The translations under genes were made by a program, and so were the position numbers. 64,000 nucleotides of DNA. It comes from Primulina eburnea. Taxonomy: Eukaryota > Streptophyta > Magnoliopsida > Lamiales > Gesneriaceae. Of the stretch, positions 22,490-34,167 are shown in pieces. The number at the start of each line of letters is the position of its first letter. The first letter of the stretch is position 1. Under the pieces are notes generated by a model. The model made no database searches and was not told the origin of the DNA. It saw only the letters and a program-made list of their open reading frames with translations. The stretch spans positions 19,005,054 through 19,069,053 of the forward strand of contig NC_133101.1 of NCBI RefSeq assembly GCF_022965805.1, read 5' to 3'.

Positions 22490-22690
22490 GTGCTGTGACA
22501 GGGATTTTTGGCCGCTGGAGCCCGTTGGTCCAGCAAAAGGACGCGTTGGGGCGGCTATTTTTTGCTGTTGGGGCACGTTAGTGCGCAGGGGGGCGCTGGG
22601 ACGCACGTGTCACGGCCCTGTCATGTTGGGGCGTGTAGAAACAGTCATTGGGCGCGCTTGTCTGGGCCTGGACGCTCTTCCCTTGGTCTT
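22490..22690 (-). other. GC-rich spacer downstream of the Ty3 pol end
   Basis: A 200-bp island of high GC in AT-rich surroundings, lying just beyond the stop codon of the integrase tail at 22719. On the minus strand it reads as repeated GCGCCC, GCCCCAAC and CGCGCCC blocks. It looks like the noncoding part of that Ty3 element. The open frames across it on the plus strand are not convincing proteins. Confidence 0.5.
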
Positions 22691-22718
22691 TTAATACTTA
22701 AATAACATTATAATGACC

Positions 22719-22913
22719 TCAAACTTGATTGTTGCGCTCTTGATAGCTTGCCATAAATCTTTGAAGAGATTCCTTGACGTTTTTGCTACATCCCCTCGTA
22801 ATTGGTCCTGCCGGTAATTCCAACGGGTACCACATTGCTTTTTTAGGAGCATCCGAGATCGCATCATCTTCCCCTTGTTGAAAAAAGATTTTTCCTTCAA
22901 TCTTGATCCTCTC
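22719..22913 (-). pseudogene. Ty3 integrase C-terminal tail, separated from its body by a copia insertion
   Basis: 65 minus-strand codons end in a clean TGA at 22719-22721. They contain FFQQGEDDAI and, near the end, LPAGPITRGCSKNVKESLQ. A GPITR/GPMTR motif followed by a basic Lys-rich helix is the usual last segment of several plant Ty3 pol polyproteins. The matching upstream part lies at 29344-29608 on the other side of the copia element inserted at 22945-29338. No intact pol is present. The two pieces are given here as one broken gene. Confidence 0.6.
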
Positions 22914-22944
22914 CTATATTAAATAATTAAATATCAATAATTTT

Positions 22945-23389
22945 TTTTAGAAATAATCTGATCAAGAATCACAGAGCACAACACATGCACTCACAATGAA
23001 TCAAGGCTATGAAAACACAAAGAGAAAAATACGATCGAGTTACGTGGTTCGGCTTTGAATAGCCTACATCCACGGAAGAACGGAGCAGCTTTCTTGTATT
23101 AATATAACCGAGAATTTAACAAGTACATAACCAAGAATCAAAGCTGAATTACAATTGAGACTATTCCCTCAACTACTTTGACTCTCTCCCTCCATGTGTT
23201 GTGTCCTCGGTCCTCCCTCTCTTTTTCTCCTGTCAAGCGATCACCCTGGAGTTGCTTTTATCCTTGAGTTTTCAAGTCTTCACGACACTTCAAGTTTTCA
23301 AACAGAATTATGTATGGCCCAAGCCCGCAACTAATTTTTACGGCCCATAACCATTCTTGTCAACTTGTGAGTCACCGGCTATTCCAACA
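22945..23389 (-). repeat. 3' LTR of the Tork-like copia element
   Basis: About 445 bp. It begins TGTTGGAATAGCCGG on the minus strand and is preceded by the purine-rich AAGATGGAGAT. It is nearly identical to the two halves of the 5' LTR at 27327-27582 and 29161-29338, apart from small length changes. Confidence 0.85.
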
Positions 23390-23436
23390 ATCTCCATCTT
23401 GACTCCAATGTTGGCTGCTCCCTTCTTGTTACCAGT

Positions 23437-24951
23437 TCAGTTCCATTTTATTTCCTTTACTGAGTTCATGCAATGTACGAACTTAGCTTGTAGAAGTGAC
23501 TTGGTCATCATATCAATTGGGCTGTCCTTTGTATCAATCTTCTCCACCTGAACTTCCCTTTTAGATATCACATCTTTGACAAAATGCAGCTTAACATCTA
23601 TATGTTTGGATCTTTCATGATACACTTGGTTCTTAGACAGGTGTATTGCACTTTGGTCGTCGCAATACACCACAACCTTATCCTGAGGTATGCCTAATTC
23701 AGACACCACTGCCTTCAGCCATAGTGCCTCTTTAATCCCTTATGTGAGAGCAATGTATTCTGATTCTCTAGTTGACAATGCTACAACAGATTGTAAGGAG
23801 CTTTTCAGCTTACAGTTGTGCCATACATAGTGAATGTGAAGCCTGAAAGTGAATTCCTTGTGTCTATGTTTCCAGCAAAATCAGAATCCACATATCCAAC
23901 TATGGGATTCTCCAGACTATTCTGTTTTTCAAACAACAATCCAATATTTGCTGAACCATTCAAATATTTCAACACTCCCTTTAGGGATTGCTAATGAGTT
24001 TCACCCGGATTTGCCATATACCTTGACAAAACACTCATGTTGTAAGATAAATCAGGTCTGCTGCAAACCATTCCATACATAACACTCCCAACTCCACTTG
24101 CATAGGGGATGTGTAGCATGTTTCATTTTTCTTCTTCAGTAGCAGAGGATTGGTCCCGAGACAGTTTAAGATACTGAGGCATAGGTGTAGCGGCTGGTTT
24201 TGACTCATACATGTTAAACCTTCGAAGTACTTTGCAAATGTATGAGTTTTGGTACAAAAAAATGTCTGTTTTTGTTCCTATCCCTCATGATCCCCATACC
24301 TAGGATTCGTTTAGCTTCTCCTAGTTGTTTCATATCAAATTCTGAGCTCATAAGTTGTTTAACAGCTTCCATGTTGGTCTTACTTGTGTTTTCAACTAGC
24401 GTATTATCTACATACAAGAGGAGGTAAGTTTTGATCTTTTTTTCTTGCTTGCAGATGTACACACAGTTGTCATAGCTGCACCTCGTGAAGTTATTGTTCA
24501 GCATGAACTCGTCAAATCTCTTATACCATTGCCTTGAACTTTGTTTAAGTCCATAAAGAGACTTTGTAAGTTGACACACCTTTCCACTGGTTTCGGGATT
24601 GACATAGCCCTCAGGTTGGTTGATATAGATTTTTTTCTCGAGTTCTCCATGGAGAAATACTATCTTTACATCAAGTTTCTCGAGTTCAAGGTTTAATTTT
24701 GATGTTAAGGATAGGATCATCCTGATAGAGCAATGTTCAACCACGGGAGAGAATATTTCATTGAAATCTATTCCTTGTTGTTGAGTGAAGCCTTTTGCAA
24801 CTAAACGTGCTTTGTATCTCGTCTTGTCTTCACCAGGCATTCCTTCTTTGACCTTATATATCCATTTGCATCCAACCACTCTTTGGTTTTTAGGTTTATT
24901 CACAACCTTCGAAGTTTTGTTTTTGTACAGAGATGTCATCTCTTCATCCAT
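23437..24951 (-). pseudogene. Copia RT and RNase H, catalytic Asp lost
   Basis: RT (24214-24951) shows WIYKVKEGMPGEDKTRYKAR, LELEKLDVKIVFLHGELEKK with the first Asp, and SLYGLKQSSRQWYKRFDEF. The active site reads LLLYVDNTLV, where the family has YVDD, so the second catalytic Asp is Asn and polymerisation should be abolished. RNase H continues in broken frames. Its C-terminal part (23437-23709) has VVVYCDDQSAIHLSKNQVYH and ERSKHIDVKLHFVKDVI. Stops and shifts lie between 23710 and 24213. This copy could be moved only in trans. Confidence 0.85.
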
Positions 24952-26077
24952 AACTTTGATCCACCTATGTCCATTCTTTCCCGATACTGCTTCCTCATAT
25001 TCGGTTCATCATGCTCCAGTTGTTCTGCTACTGTTAGAGCATAATAAATCATATCATCATGCCCAAACTTGTCTGGAGGTTTTATTTCCCTCCTTTGTCT
25101 ATCCCTGGCCAACTTGTAGGATCTCAAATCATGTTCTGTCCGATGAGTTTGTACTTCTTGGTCCGAACTTGGCTCATGACTTATCTCATTCTCAACGGTT
25201 GAGGTCTCTTTAGTGGGCTCCACCTCGACATGTATATCATTGGTGACCAGTCTATTTCCTCCAGAAGCATTTGTTTTCTGCTGATAGCCCATTTTGGACT
25301 CATCAAAAGTTTTATATCTGGTATAGAAGGACTTCGGACCATTGCTCTCTAGGTTCCAGACTTTGTATCCATTTACCCCTTCCGGATATCCTATGAAGAT
25401 GCACTTTCTAGCCCTTGCTTCCAACTTATCTTGCTTAACATGTGCATAGGCTAGAAACCCGAAGACTCTCAGTTTTGAATAATTTGCTGGTTTTTTATTC
25501 CACAATTCCACAGGAGTTGTAAAGTTGATTGCACTGGACGAACATCTGTTTATTAGATAGCATGTTGTGGTTATGGATTCTCCCCAAAAGTCTTTGGAAG
25601 TCCAGGGTTTAACATCATGCATCTGACTCTTTCAAGGAACGTGCGATTCATTCTCTCTGCTAATGCATTTTGTTGAGGGGTGCCAACGATCGTCATATGT
25701 CTGATGATTCCCTTGGTTCTGCACAGCTCCTTGAATTGTTGTGACATGTACTCCAGGCCATTATCCGTCCTTGAGTATTTCAACTTCTTGTCTTGTTTAT
25801 TTTCAGTCACAGTGAGCCAGTCTTTGAACTTGATCAATGCCTCATCTTTGGTTTTAAGTACAAAGACCCACACTCTTCGTGAGAAATCATCAACAATGGA
25901 CATGAAGTACCTTCCTCCAGTATGTGTTAGATTTCTCGAGGGGCCCCATAAGTCTGAGTGCACATATTCAAATGGTCTCATTGTGGTATGACTTGCTTTT
26001 GTGAACTTTACTCTTTTGGCTTTTCCAAGGATACAGTACTCACACTGGTTCAGGTAGTGAACTTGATCTCCACACAA
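24936..26077 (-). pseudogene. Copia integrase
   Basis: Two overlapping open pieces. The core (25571-26077) has CEYCILGKAKRVKF from the zinc-binding end, then HSDLWGPSRN (first Asp), YSRTDNGLEYMSQQF (second Asp) and QQNALAERMNRTF (Glu), so the DDE triad is recognisable. The second piece (24936-25622) continues in another frame with WGESITTTCYLINRCSS, LWNKKPANYSKLRVFGF and KCIFIGYPEGVNGYKVW, the usual C-terminal integrase-to-linker region. A shift near 25600 separates them. Confidence 0.85.
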
Positions 26078-26149
26078 TAGTTTCTGCTTTGATAGATGGG
26101 CTAGTCCTTGCTCATTTACGTGTCTTCTTCTTGAGTCCTTTCATGATCA

Positions 26150-27270
26150 CTAATGACCCCTTTTGAACCTTGAGCATGCCACTTTAGCTTTGTAAGTATA
26201 TCCACTTGAATCAAGTGTCCCTACAGAGATCAAGTTTCTTTTAAGATCAGGGACATATCTCACCTTACTTAGAATTCTCTCCATTCTGTCATGCATCTTG
26301 AGTCTTATGGAACCAATACCCCTCACTTTGCTTGAAATGTAATTTCCCAGTAGTACTAGACCTTCTTCAATTTGAGTTAAGGTTTCAACCCATGATCTAA
26401 TAGAACACATGTGGAATGAACACCCCAAATCAAGTATCCAATCGTTGCAAGGGCTTTGTTCTGATATTGAGAGTACTTCTGCAGACTCATAGCCATCACA
26501 GGCCAAAACGGCTTCGGCATTCTCCTTTAGTTTTTCTTGTGATACTTTCTCCTATCAAGGAAGTTCCTCTTATAATGTCCTTCTTTGTGGCAGTGGAAAC
26601 ATCTATATCTGTTTTAGCTTTTGGATCTTGATTGGTTTTTTTCAAATTTTGAAGGTCTCATATCATTGCTCCCATGAATGGTCAGGCTTTCACCGTGCAC
26701 ATGTCCATTAGACTGGATCTTCTTCTGTAATTCCTTGCCTTGTACTGCTGACTGAACTTCTTCTAGTGATATGGTCTGTTCTCTGCCATATAGCATTGAA
26801 TCTCGCAAGTTTTCATATGATCTTGGGAGAGAGTTTAACAAGATTAGAGCCTTATCCTCATCTTCCATCTTCACATCTATGTTCTCAAGATCATCCAAGA
26901 TTTTAATGAATTCATCAATTTGTGCAGATATTTTTTTTTCATCTCTGATCTTGAATAAATATAAACGTTTCTTCATATATAGGCGGTTGGCTATGGATTT
27001 GGTCATGTACAGATTCTTTAGTTTGTTCCACATGCTAGCAGCCGTGGTTTCTTTTGAAACTTCCCTGAGCGGTTTATCTCCGAGGAAAAAGATGATGGCA
27101 CTTTGTGCTTTGGCAAGAATTTGCACCTTTTCTTTTGCATCACCTGTATTGCATCTTTGCCCTTAAGTGCTTCTACCAATCCTTGTTGTATTAATATGGC
27201 TTTCATCTTGATCCTCCAAAGGCCAAAGTCATTGCTTCCTGAAAACTTCTTGATATCAAGTTTCATAGAA
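26150..27270 (-). pseudogene. Copia gag and protease
   Basis: Gag starts near 27270 (MGSMKLDIKKFSGSNDFG), shifts frame near 27120 and continues at 26614-27126 with KPLREVSKETTAASMWNKL, LYMTKSIANRLYMKKRLY and ALILLNSLPRSYENLRDSM. A zinc-knuckle remnant (CFHCHKEGHYKRN) lies near 26560-26600. The protease piece (26150-26506) has WILDLGCSFHMC, where the family has D-S-G or D-T-G; Leu in place of Ser/Thr should weaken or abolish activity. The in-frame TTG-initiated extension at 27323 lies at the LTR border and is unlikely to be a real start. Confidence 0.85.
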
Positions 27271-27582
27271 CCCATCTTCTTGATCTTGGTGGACGTGGCT
27301 TTGTTTCCCACGGACGGTGCCAATAGTTAAAAATAATCTGATCAAGAATTACATAGCACAACACATGCACTCACAATGAATCAAGGCTATGAAAACACAA
27401 AGAGAAAAATACGATCGAGTTATGTGGTTCGGATTTGAATAGCCTACATCCACGGAAGAACGGAGCAGCTTTCTTGTATTAATAGAACCGAGAATTTAAC
27501 AAGTACATAACCAAGAATCAAAGCTGAATTACAATTGAGACTATTCTCTCAACTACTTCGACTCTCTCCCTCTATGTGTTGT

Positions 27583-29160
27583 TGTTGTCACTTTGATAGT
27601 TGCACTCCCAAGAGCAGGTTGTCCACAAGTAATATAATTCGGTGAGTCCGATATCGTATCCACAGGGAAGCTAAGGTAATTACAAGTCCACTACAATATC
27701 TTTTTGTTTTGTTTTTGTTTTTGTTTATTTTTAATTTTAATTGTTTGAATCTTTAATGGGTAAATTTTAATTGTTCAAATTTTAATTTAAATAGTTGAGA
27801 TTAAAGGATCCACTCTTGGTATTTTAATAAAGTTAACATTAACGAACAATATTGAAATCCACTTAATAAAATTGTTCCAATATATTAAATAATCATATTT
27901 ATATTATGTTATATATTATTATCTTATAAGTATATAATATAAACCAAAACTTATAAATGTGGTCAAGTATTTATTGTGCTATATATATTTGTAAACACTA
28001 AATCAAGGTTCCCACTTTAAATGGTTGGTAAAACCAAACAAACATTTAAATGGTACCAATAAATTAATACTATGATATATTCATATATAATAAATCAAGG
28101 AATCCAAGTTAAATGGTTGGTAAAATCAAACTAACATTTAAATGGTTCCAAGAATTTAATATTATAATATATTTATATATAATAAATCAAGGCATCCACT
28201 TTAAATGGTTGGTAATACCAAACTAACATTTAAATGGTTCCAAGAATTTAGTGTAACATATAGCAACAATAAATCAAAACTCCCACTTATAAGTAGGGTA
28301 TAAAAATGCTTAAAGAAATAAATATAACAAAAACAATAAATAATGATTAAATAATATAAAACATAGATTCTTACCTTTTAATAACCTTATTATCATGCCA
28401 AGAGTTTCACCTTATCATCTCAACTTTAAGAAGGTAGCTATTCATTATTCAAAGTGTAAAACTTTGAATATGAAATTAACATGCTAATTGTATTTAAATG
28501 AAGAAATAAAGAAAAAATATAGAGAGAAATATTATGAACTCAAAGGTTTGTTCATAGAATGAGGGATATCTCAATACATTACAATGCACCCCTATTTATA
28601 GTCAAATTTGGGGAGACAACCACAAATAAAATATTATTTTTTATATAAAAGTCTTCATTGGTGTTCCAAGATATTATATTATATTACACATCACTTTTGA
28701 CAATCTTCTTCTCCGAATTTGCTTCTTCACATGAAAAGAAACATGTGGATAATTGAGTTGTCTAGTTGTGGTATTTTTTTCAGACCATTTGACCAAGTAA
28801 TTTGAGAGATATGATCAAAATACTAGAGCATTGTAAAACTGCCATTTCTTCGGTAACTTTATTTGTTGCTTAATTTAATCCCAAATGTGAGAAGATTTTT
28901 ATCTCATGCTTGGCACCAATATTATAGATATTATCATCAAATTTCTACAGGTCCAAGAATCATCTTAATCTCATTTGCAACGGCAAGGTTATTCTTGTTT
29001 TATCGAACCTGTAAAAATAGTAAAAACTTATAATTACACAACAATTTATTTTTTATACACTTTATTATAAAACATATAATATTTAAATATTTAATAAAAC
29101 AAAAACTATAAATTTATATTATAAAAACATTTAATTAATGTACAATTTTTATATTTATCA
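27583..29160 (+). mobile_element. TG...CA element with 5-bp target duplication (solo LTR-like)
   Basis: 1578 bp from TGTTGTCACTTTG to ATATTTATCA, flanked by GTTGT at 27578-27582 and 29161-29165. The uninterrupted site is visible in the other LTR at about 23201-23212 (CATGTGTTGTGTCC). TG/CA ends plus a 5-bp duplication point to an LTR-type integrase. No coding domain, primer site or internal LTR pair is seen, so a solo LTR is most likely. The strand is arbitrary. It contains a three-unit tandem repeat. Confidence 0.75.
27995..28255 (+). repeat. Three tandem units with TTTAAATGGTTGGT/ACCAA hairpin
   Basis: Three units of about 100 bp, each running AAATCAAGG, TTAAATGGTTGGTAA, CCAAACTAACATTTAAATGG and then AT-rich spacer. 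Within a unit TTTAAATG pairs with CATTTAAA, and TTGGT with ACCAA. Confidence 0.8.
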
Positions 29161-29343
29161 GTTGTGTCCTCCCTCTTTTTCTCAAGCGATCACCCTAGAG
29201 TTGCTTTTATCCTTGAGTTTTTAAGTCTTCACGACACTTCAAGCTATCCAACAGAATTATTTATGGCCCAAGCCTGCAACCAATTGTTACGGCCCATAAC
29301 CATTCTTGTCAACTTGTGAGTGACCGGCTATTCCAACAATTTT

Positions 29344-29608
29344 AAAATTTGACCTCACATTATGCTCACCTGTAAGTCCAATCGGTAAACATTGTCGTTG
29401 CTCTTTTCTAGCACTTGGAATGGACCATCGTCCCTTGGAAAGAGTTTTTAGAGATCAGTCTGATCCTATCCCTACCACTGACTTTATCTCTAGCAGAGAT
29501 AGTATTTCTATTAAGATCTGACGTTACTTTTTTACGACCTACATAGCCAATCAGATCAAGTTGCACAACATCAACAGCTTGGCGCACCAGAATTTCCCAG
29601 AAGTTCAC
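29344..29608 (-). pseudogene. Ty3 integrase C-terminal domain fragment
   Basis: In one minus frame, 29367-29449 reads LFPRDDGPFQVLEKSNDNVY followed by RLDL. This corresponds to the conserved DGPF.VLE..NDNAY.LDL block that ends the integrase core region in plant Ty3 elements. Adjacent sequence up to 29608 (DVVQLDLIGYVGRKKV) is in another frame and less clear. It continues, across the copia element, in the GPITR tail at 22719-22913. It is nonfunctional. Confidence 0.6.
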
Positions 29609-30561
29609 CTATTTCAGTACTACTCTCACTCATGCACATTTAACCCAACACGCAATTTATAAAATAGTTTTTAAAATTTTTTTCAAAACAAAGTTGATTG
29701 AGATCGGCTGAAATCATTTTTTAATTTGAAATTTCCTTGCCATTTTTAGAAGTATTTATTCATGAGTATCTAAACATTTAACTGCTCCTAAAAAGAGATA
29801 AAAGGGAATAGATATGCATTTTTATATTTTTAAAATATTAAAGGCTATAAGATTTAATAATGAAGGCTGCATATTTTTAAAGGTATACTTTTAATATGAG
29901 GAGTATATGGTGAAAAATGAGAGTATTATATATTATTGTACAAAAAAGATAATGGTTGTAATGGAATTTTATTATTTTCTTAAATATCTCTCCTTTTTTC
30001 TAAAGATTTATTATAGTGAAATGGTTAATGTTTTTTTGAAAATAAAGTAATTCACTTCTAACAATATTTATATCTTTTTTATTTTAAATTTGTCAAATTA
30101 TGCATTATATTGTTAAGTATTTTGATTTTTTTTTTTATGTATATTGGCAGTTTTTTTATTTAAAATAACTCGATTAAATAATATTTTGATTTAATTATTA
30201 ATTGTTCCTAGTTTGGTTTTATTTGTTAATTAGTAAAAGTAATATTTTTGAATATTTTTTTAGAAAACAAACCAAATCAAACTTACACACAACAACATAA
30301 GACAACAATTTGAAAAAATTATTCATTTAGACGAAATCTTATGCTACACATATTAAAATCAACCAAATGTATAACGGATGACGTCTCTCCAATGGATGAT
30401 ACTGCCTGATTAGTCTTCTCTTGTCGTCAAGAACTGAAAGGAAAGGTCAGACCTAAGACAGTCTTGAAATAAAAAACGAACAGTTACAAAACAGTTGAGA
30501 GGTTGTCCTGACCTATTATCTCCGACTTTCAAGTCAGGTATAAAAAAACAGAGAGAACAAT
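29609..30561. other. AT-rich region, nothing recognised
   Basis: No coding similarity. The last 170 bases before the next LTR (30395-30561) are less AT-rich, with the direct repeats AAAGGTCAGACC and GTCCTGACC. I could not assign it. Confidence 0.5.
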
Positions 30562-33141
30562 TGTAAGGTCCAAAATACGATAACGTAATCAAACTGCATG
30601 TAAATTTAGAGAAAATGAAAAATGCCTAAATAAATTATTTTAATTGCATTAATTAAATATGGTAGGCATGTTTACATGTTTAAAATATGGTTTTCTATTA
30701 GAACGCATAAAACGGTGTTTTAAGAGCTATTCGAGACGCGATCGAGGAACGGAGACCGGAGAATGTATATAAATGAAAAATATTTTTATTAAATGATTAT
30801 TTTTAATTATTTAATAGATGGTATATTTTATATGTAATTTTTGAAAATGGTATCTTTTGATGTGTTTTTACATGCCGAGTCGTATTTTAAACCAATGATC
30901 GATTTTTATGAAAACACGGACTTTTTGGAGGCTCGGTTAATATTTTCAAAAATTTTCCTAAAGAAAATATTTTATTTACATTATAATGGGCCTAATGGAC
31001 CTATAATATTAATGTTATTAGGCTTAAATTTCTACCCAATTATTTATATAAAAACTTGACCTTTATTCAAGCCTTAAACTTACAAAAACACACGCACACA
31101 ACAATCTAGACTTCTAATTTGCTCTCCAACAGCAGAAGCACACACAAACCAAGTTTAGGGCTCAATTCATGTGGCTTTGAAGGGAAAAAACGCAGCAAGG
31201 CTCCCTCGTCTCTCCGCCAACATTCTTCGTGTGAAGAACCTTAATATATTCTTGCTCATAGTTCATACCATATTGTGTGTGAATATACATGTTTGCATGA
31301 AAAATATGTTCCCTTCTTATTTTTTTCATTTTTAAGTTTTCATACATGGAAAACACGATTTTCTTGCTAGATTCTTGATGTTTCTTGTAAAAGGGAAGGG
31401 GCTACCAGGTTAGCGATGCTAGAGGGTCAATTTACAGGGGGTTTAAGGACTCTTAGATGCACAACTAAGGGCTGGAAAAGACAATGGAAGGGCTGCGCGA
31501 AAATTGGTTCTTTAATGGGACTAGGGCTCGGGTTCGGGTTCCTTGAAGGGCTCGGCTTGTGCGTCGGCTGGATTAGGTTCAAGGGTCCTAGAGGGATGTA
31601 GAGTGGTCTTGGATGGGTCAAGAGAAGGCTGGTGCAAGGGCAGGGGCAGGAACGAAAGGCTTGGGTCACGCGAGTCTTGAAGGGCTCGATCTTGAGGGCT
31701 GCAAGTGCATGGATAGCTAGGGCTGGTCCGATAAAATTCTAAGGGGTCGTTCTATGTCTTAGGATGGTTGCATAGGGTCTGGACATGTTGGTTAAGGGCT
31801 AGGCTCGAAGGACTTTAAGTTGGCTAGGGTTAGGATATTCGAACAAGGGCAAAAATCTTCAGTAGGTCTCTAGGATTTTCCAAGGGTCTTAGATGGCTTG
31901 ATTTTGGATGAAAAAGGGTTAGTTTGGTGTTAATAAGTTATGGTTGAAGTTTAAATAAGTTTCGAGTAGATTCGGGTTAAAATCAGGACTTCGGTTCAAG
32001 TTTTAAAACGAATTACGAAAATAGTTGAGGAGCTTAATTTTACGTCTAAGAAATGTTTATGGGTGTTTTTTAAAGTTTTATATTAAGTTTGAATGGATTC
32101 GGGTCATCGTGTTAAGGTCCAAGGGTAAATTGGGAAAGTTAGGGTTTTAGGGGCAAAACGGTTATTTTATACCTGAAAAATGTTAAACGTCCTGGCAGTG
32201 TCCCGGGTGCCGTAATGAACGTTAAAATGTTTATTTTGAAAGGTTATGGGATTTTATGATGGAAAACAATAATGTTAAAAGACGTGTTGCATGCTTGGTT
32301 TAAAGGAAAATGGTATTGTGCATGAATTTTTATAAGTGATGAATATGATAAAATGTTTTGAAAGAGGTGATTTGATTGTGACTAACACTAACACGAACAC
32401 GAACACGAACCCGAATACGAAATGGCACGATGACATGTAAGGCAAAGGCTTAGTTGATGGGTGAGAGTTTCGCTGATGTCCCCGCCGGCTGGTACCATGG
32501 TAACACATAAGATTGATCAATTGACAAACAGTGATACGAAAGTCACAATTAATGATCTGAATTCAAAAAGGGAAACATATATGTTTATAATGAAAGGAAA
32601 AGTAAATGATGAAAGAAAAGGTTTTAAGAATGCATATTAATGTTAAAGCTATCTTATTAAAAGTATTTTTCACTGTTGCATGTGGATGTATACGTACTAC
32701 TTGCTATCATGGTTAAGTTTTGTTGAGTCATTAGAATCACTAGATATGAATGATGAAGGAGATGATAATTTTGATGATATTGGAGGACTTGGTGGTTGAA
32801 ATGGCTGGACTGATAGTGCACATAACCTGAGGACCATTGCTAGTTTTTCCGCATTATTATGATTTTACAGTACTTTAAAGATTTTCATGACTTTTATGTT
32901 TATAAGGGGTTTTTGAGAGAATTTAAGATCTTTATGCTATTTTTCAAAAATGCTAGCTTTAGGTTTTGATTGACGTTTATGATTTTATGTTTTGCACTGC
33001 ATTTTATAGTAAAATAGTTGGTTGAGTTATTTTAAATGGTGCAAAGTCAATATACATATATGTATAGTGTTCAGCCAAAAAGCTTTTAAAAAGAAAAAAA
33101 TTCTAGTTTATTTTATAGGAAAACGAGTAGTAGAAGTTTCA
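30562..33141 (+). repeat. 5' LTR of a plus-strand Ty3 element
   Basis: 2580 bp from TGTAAGGTCC to ...AGTTTCA, followed by a primer site. Its sequence resembles, reversed, the LTR at 47001-52202. It contains an ACACGAACACGAAC repeat near 32385-32410 and a GAGTCATTAGAATC dyad at 32725-32738. The open frames inside (for example 31416-31601) are LTR leader sequence and not genes. No partner 3' LTR is left in the window. Confidence 0.8.
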
Positions 33142-33143
33142 GT

Positions 33144-33155
33144 TGGTATTAGAGC
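33144..33155 (+). other. Primer binding site, tRNA-Met type
   Basis: TGGTATTAGAGC lies two bases after the LTR and differs by one base from the canonical TGGTATCAGAGC. Confidence 0.8.
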
Positions 33156-33357
33156 AACGTTCTGGCAAATGGTTGTGCCACTGCTAGTTCCGGAAAGCTC
33201 AGTCGTCAAGCCTTAAGTCTGTAAGTTTAAATGCTTTAATGATTTTAATGATGACATATGCATGCTTACATGGTTTATGTGCTTAAGTTGCAAATGCTTT
33301 TTGAAGTTATTTGATATTTATGATTAAGTTTCTCGATAAAAGATTTTTATAGGCTAC

Positions 33358-34167
33358 ATGATTAGGAGATTAGATTTAAATCCATGTTGGTTACGTTTAG
33401 AATTTGGAAAACGTTCAGATATAATGCCTCTTATATGCTCACTTAGTACCGATAGGCAAGCTGATACACATGAGGACCGTCAACATAATGCACCCCCACC
33501 TCCCTATGGGAATGCTGTTACTCGTGTACTGGAGGGTATGACACGTTTCTTTGAGCAGCAGGCTCCAAGGCCACAACACGATATGTATGATCAGTTCTGG
33601 AGGCTTGGTCCAAAGGTGTTTTCAGGCACCACAGACCCATTTGTTTATGGGGGTTGGACTAGATCCCTTGAGGTACACTTCCGTTATCTGAATATGGGGG
33701 ATGCTGATCGAATTATGTGTGCTGCTTATATGCTGTGGGATGATTCTTCTATTTGTTGGGAATGAGCTGAACATGGTGTCAATCTGGCCACCCTCATTTG
33801 GGTGCAATTTAAGAAAATTTTCTATGAGAAGTATTTTACTACTGATCACAAAAAACGCTTGAAGAGGGAGTTTATGAGTCTCCTTCAGGGAGACATGTCT
33901 GTGGCTGAGTTCATTAGGAAGTTTGATAGAGGTTGTCACTTTGTGCCCCTCATTTCCAGAGATGTTGTTGAGAAACTGAGACACTTCTTGGATGGCCTTC
34001 GACCTACCATATGTCGTGATGTGATGTTGATGCGACTGGCGGATTATGAAGCTACCACTGCTTGTGCTTTCTCAGCTGAGCAAGCATTGAAGGATATTGA
34101 TTTTGAGATGCAGCGCAAGAGGCACCAGCACCAGCAAAACTCTCAGCCAGTCAAGAGGCAATCCAAT
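33358..34167 (+). pseudogene. Ty3 gag, truncated at its C-terminus
   Basis: A plus-strand gag with one internal stop at 33763-33765. The first part (33358-33762) has PRPQHDMYDQFWRLGPKVFS and YGGWTRSLEVHFRYLNMGDA. The second (33802-34167) has FKKIFYEKYFTTDHKKRLKR, FMSLLQGDMSVAEFIRKFD and FSAEQALKDIDFEMQRKRH. The zinc knuckles that should follow are missing because an unrelated repeat joins at about 34168. The true gag start is not certain; 33424 (MPLICSL) is also possible. Protease resumes at about 36545. Confidence 0.8.

Larger units (their letters stand above)
22945..29338 (-). mobile_element. Ty1/copia retrotransposon (Tork-like), 5' LTR split by another element
   Basis: Minus-strand element with direct LTRs (22945-23389 on the left, 27327-29338 on the right, the latter holding the 27583-29160 insertion). 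Domain order reading the minus strand is gag, protease, integrase, RT, RNase H. Probable target duplication ATTTT lies at 22940-22944 and 29339-29343. Gag opening KKFSGSNDFGLWRIKMKAIL resembles Tork/Tnt1-type copia elements. The left LTR border is uncertain by a few bases in a T run. Confidence 0.85.

Noticed and set aside
22470..22705. Two overlapping Gly/Arg-rich frames of 65-74 codons.
   Set aside because: They arise from the GC-rich spacer with repeated GGGGCG blocks; amino acid use simply follows base composition.
27018..27323. Gag start upstream at 27323 giving an extended N-terminus.
   Set aside because: It needs a TTG start at the LTR/primer-site border; the ATG at about 27270 (MGSMKLDIKKF) fits copia gag better.
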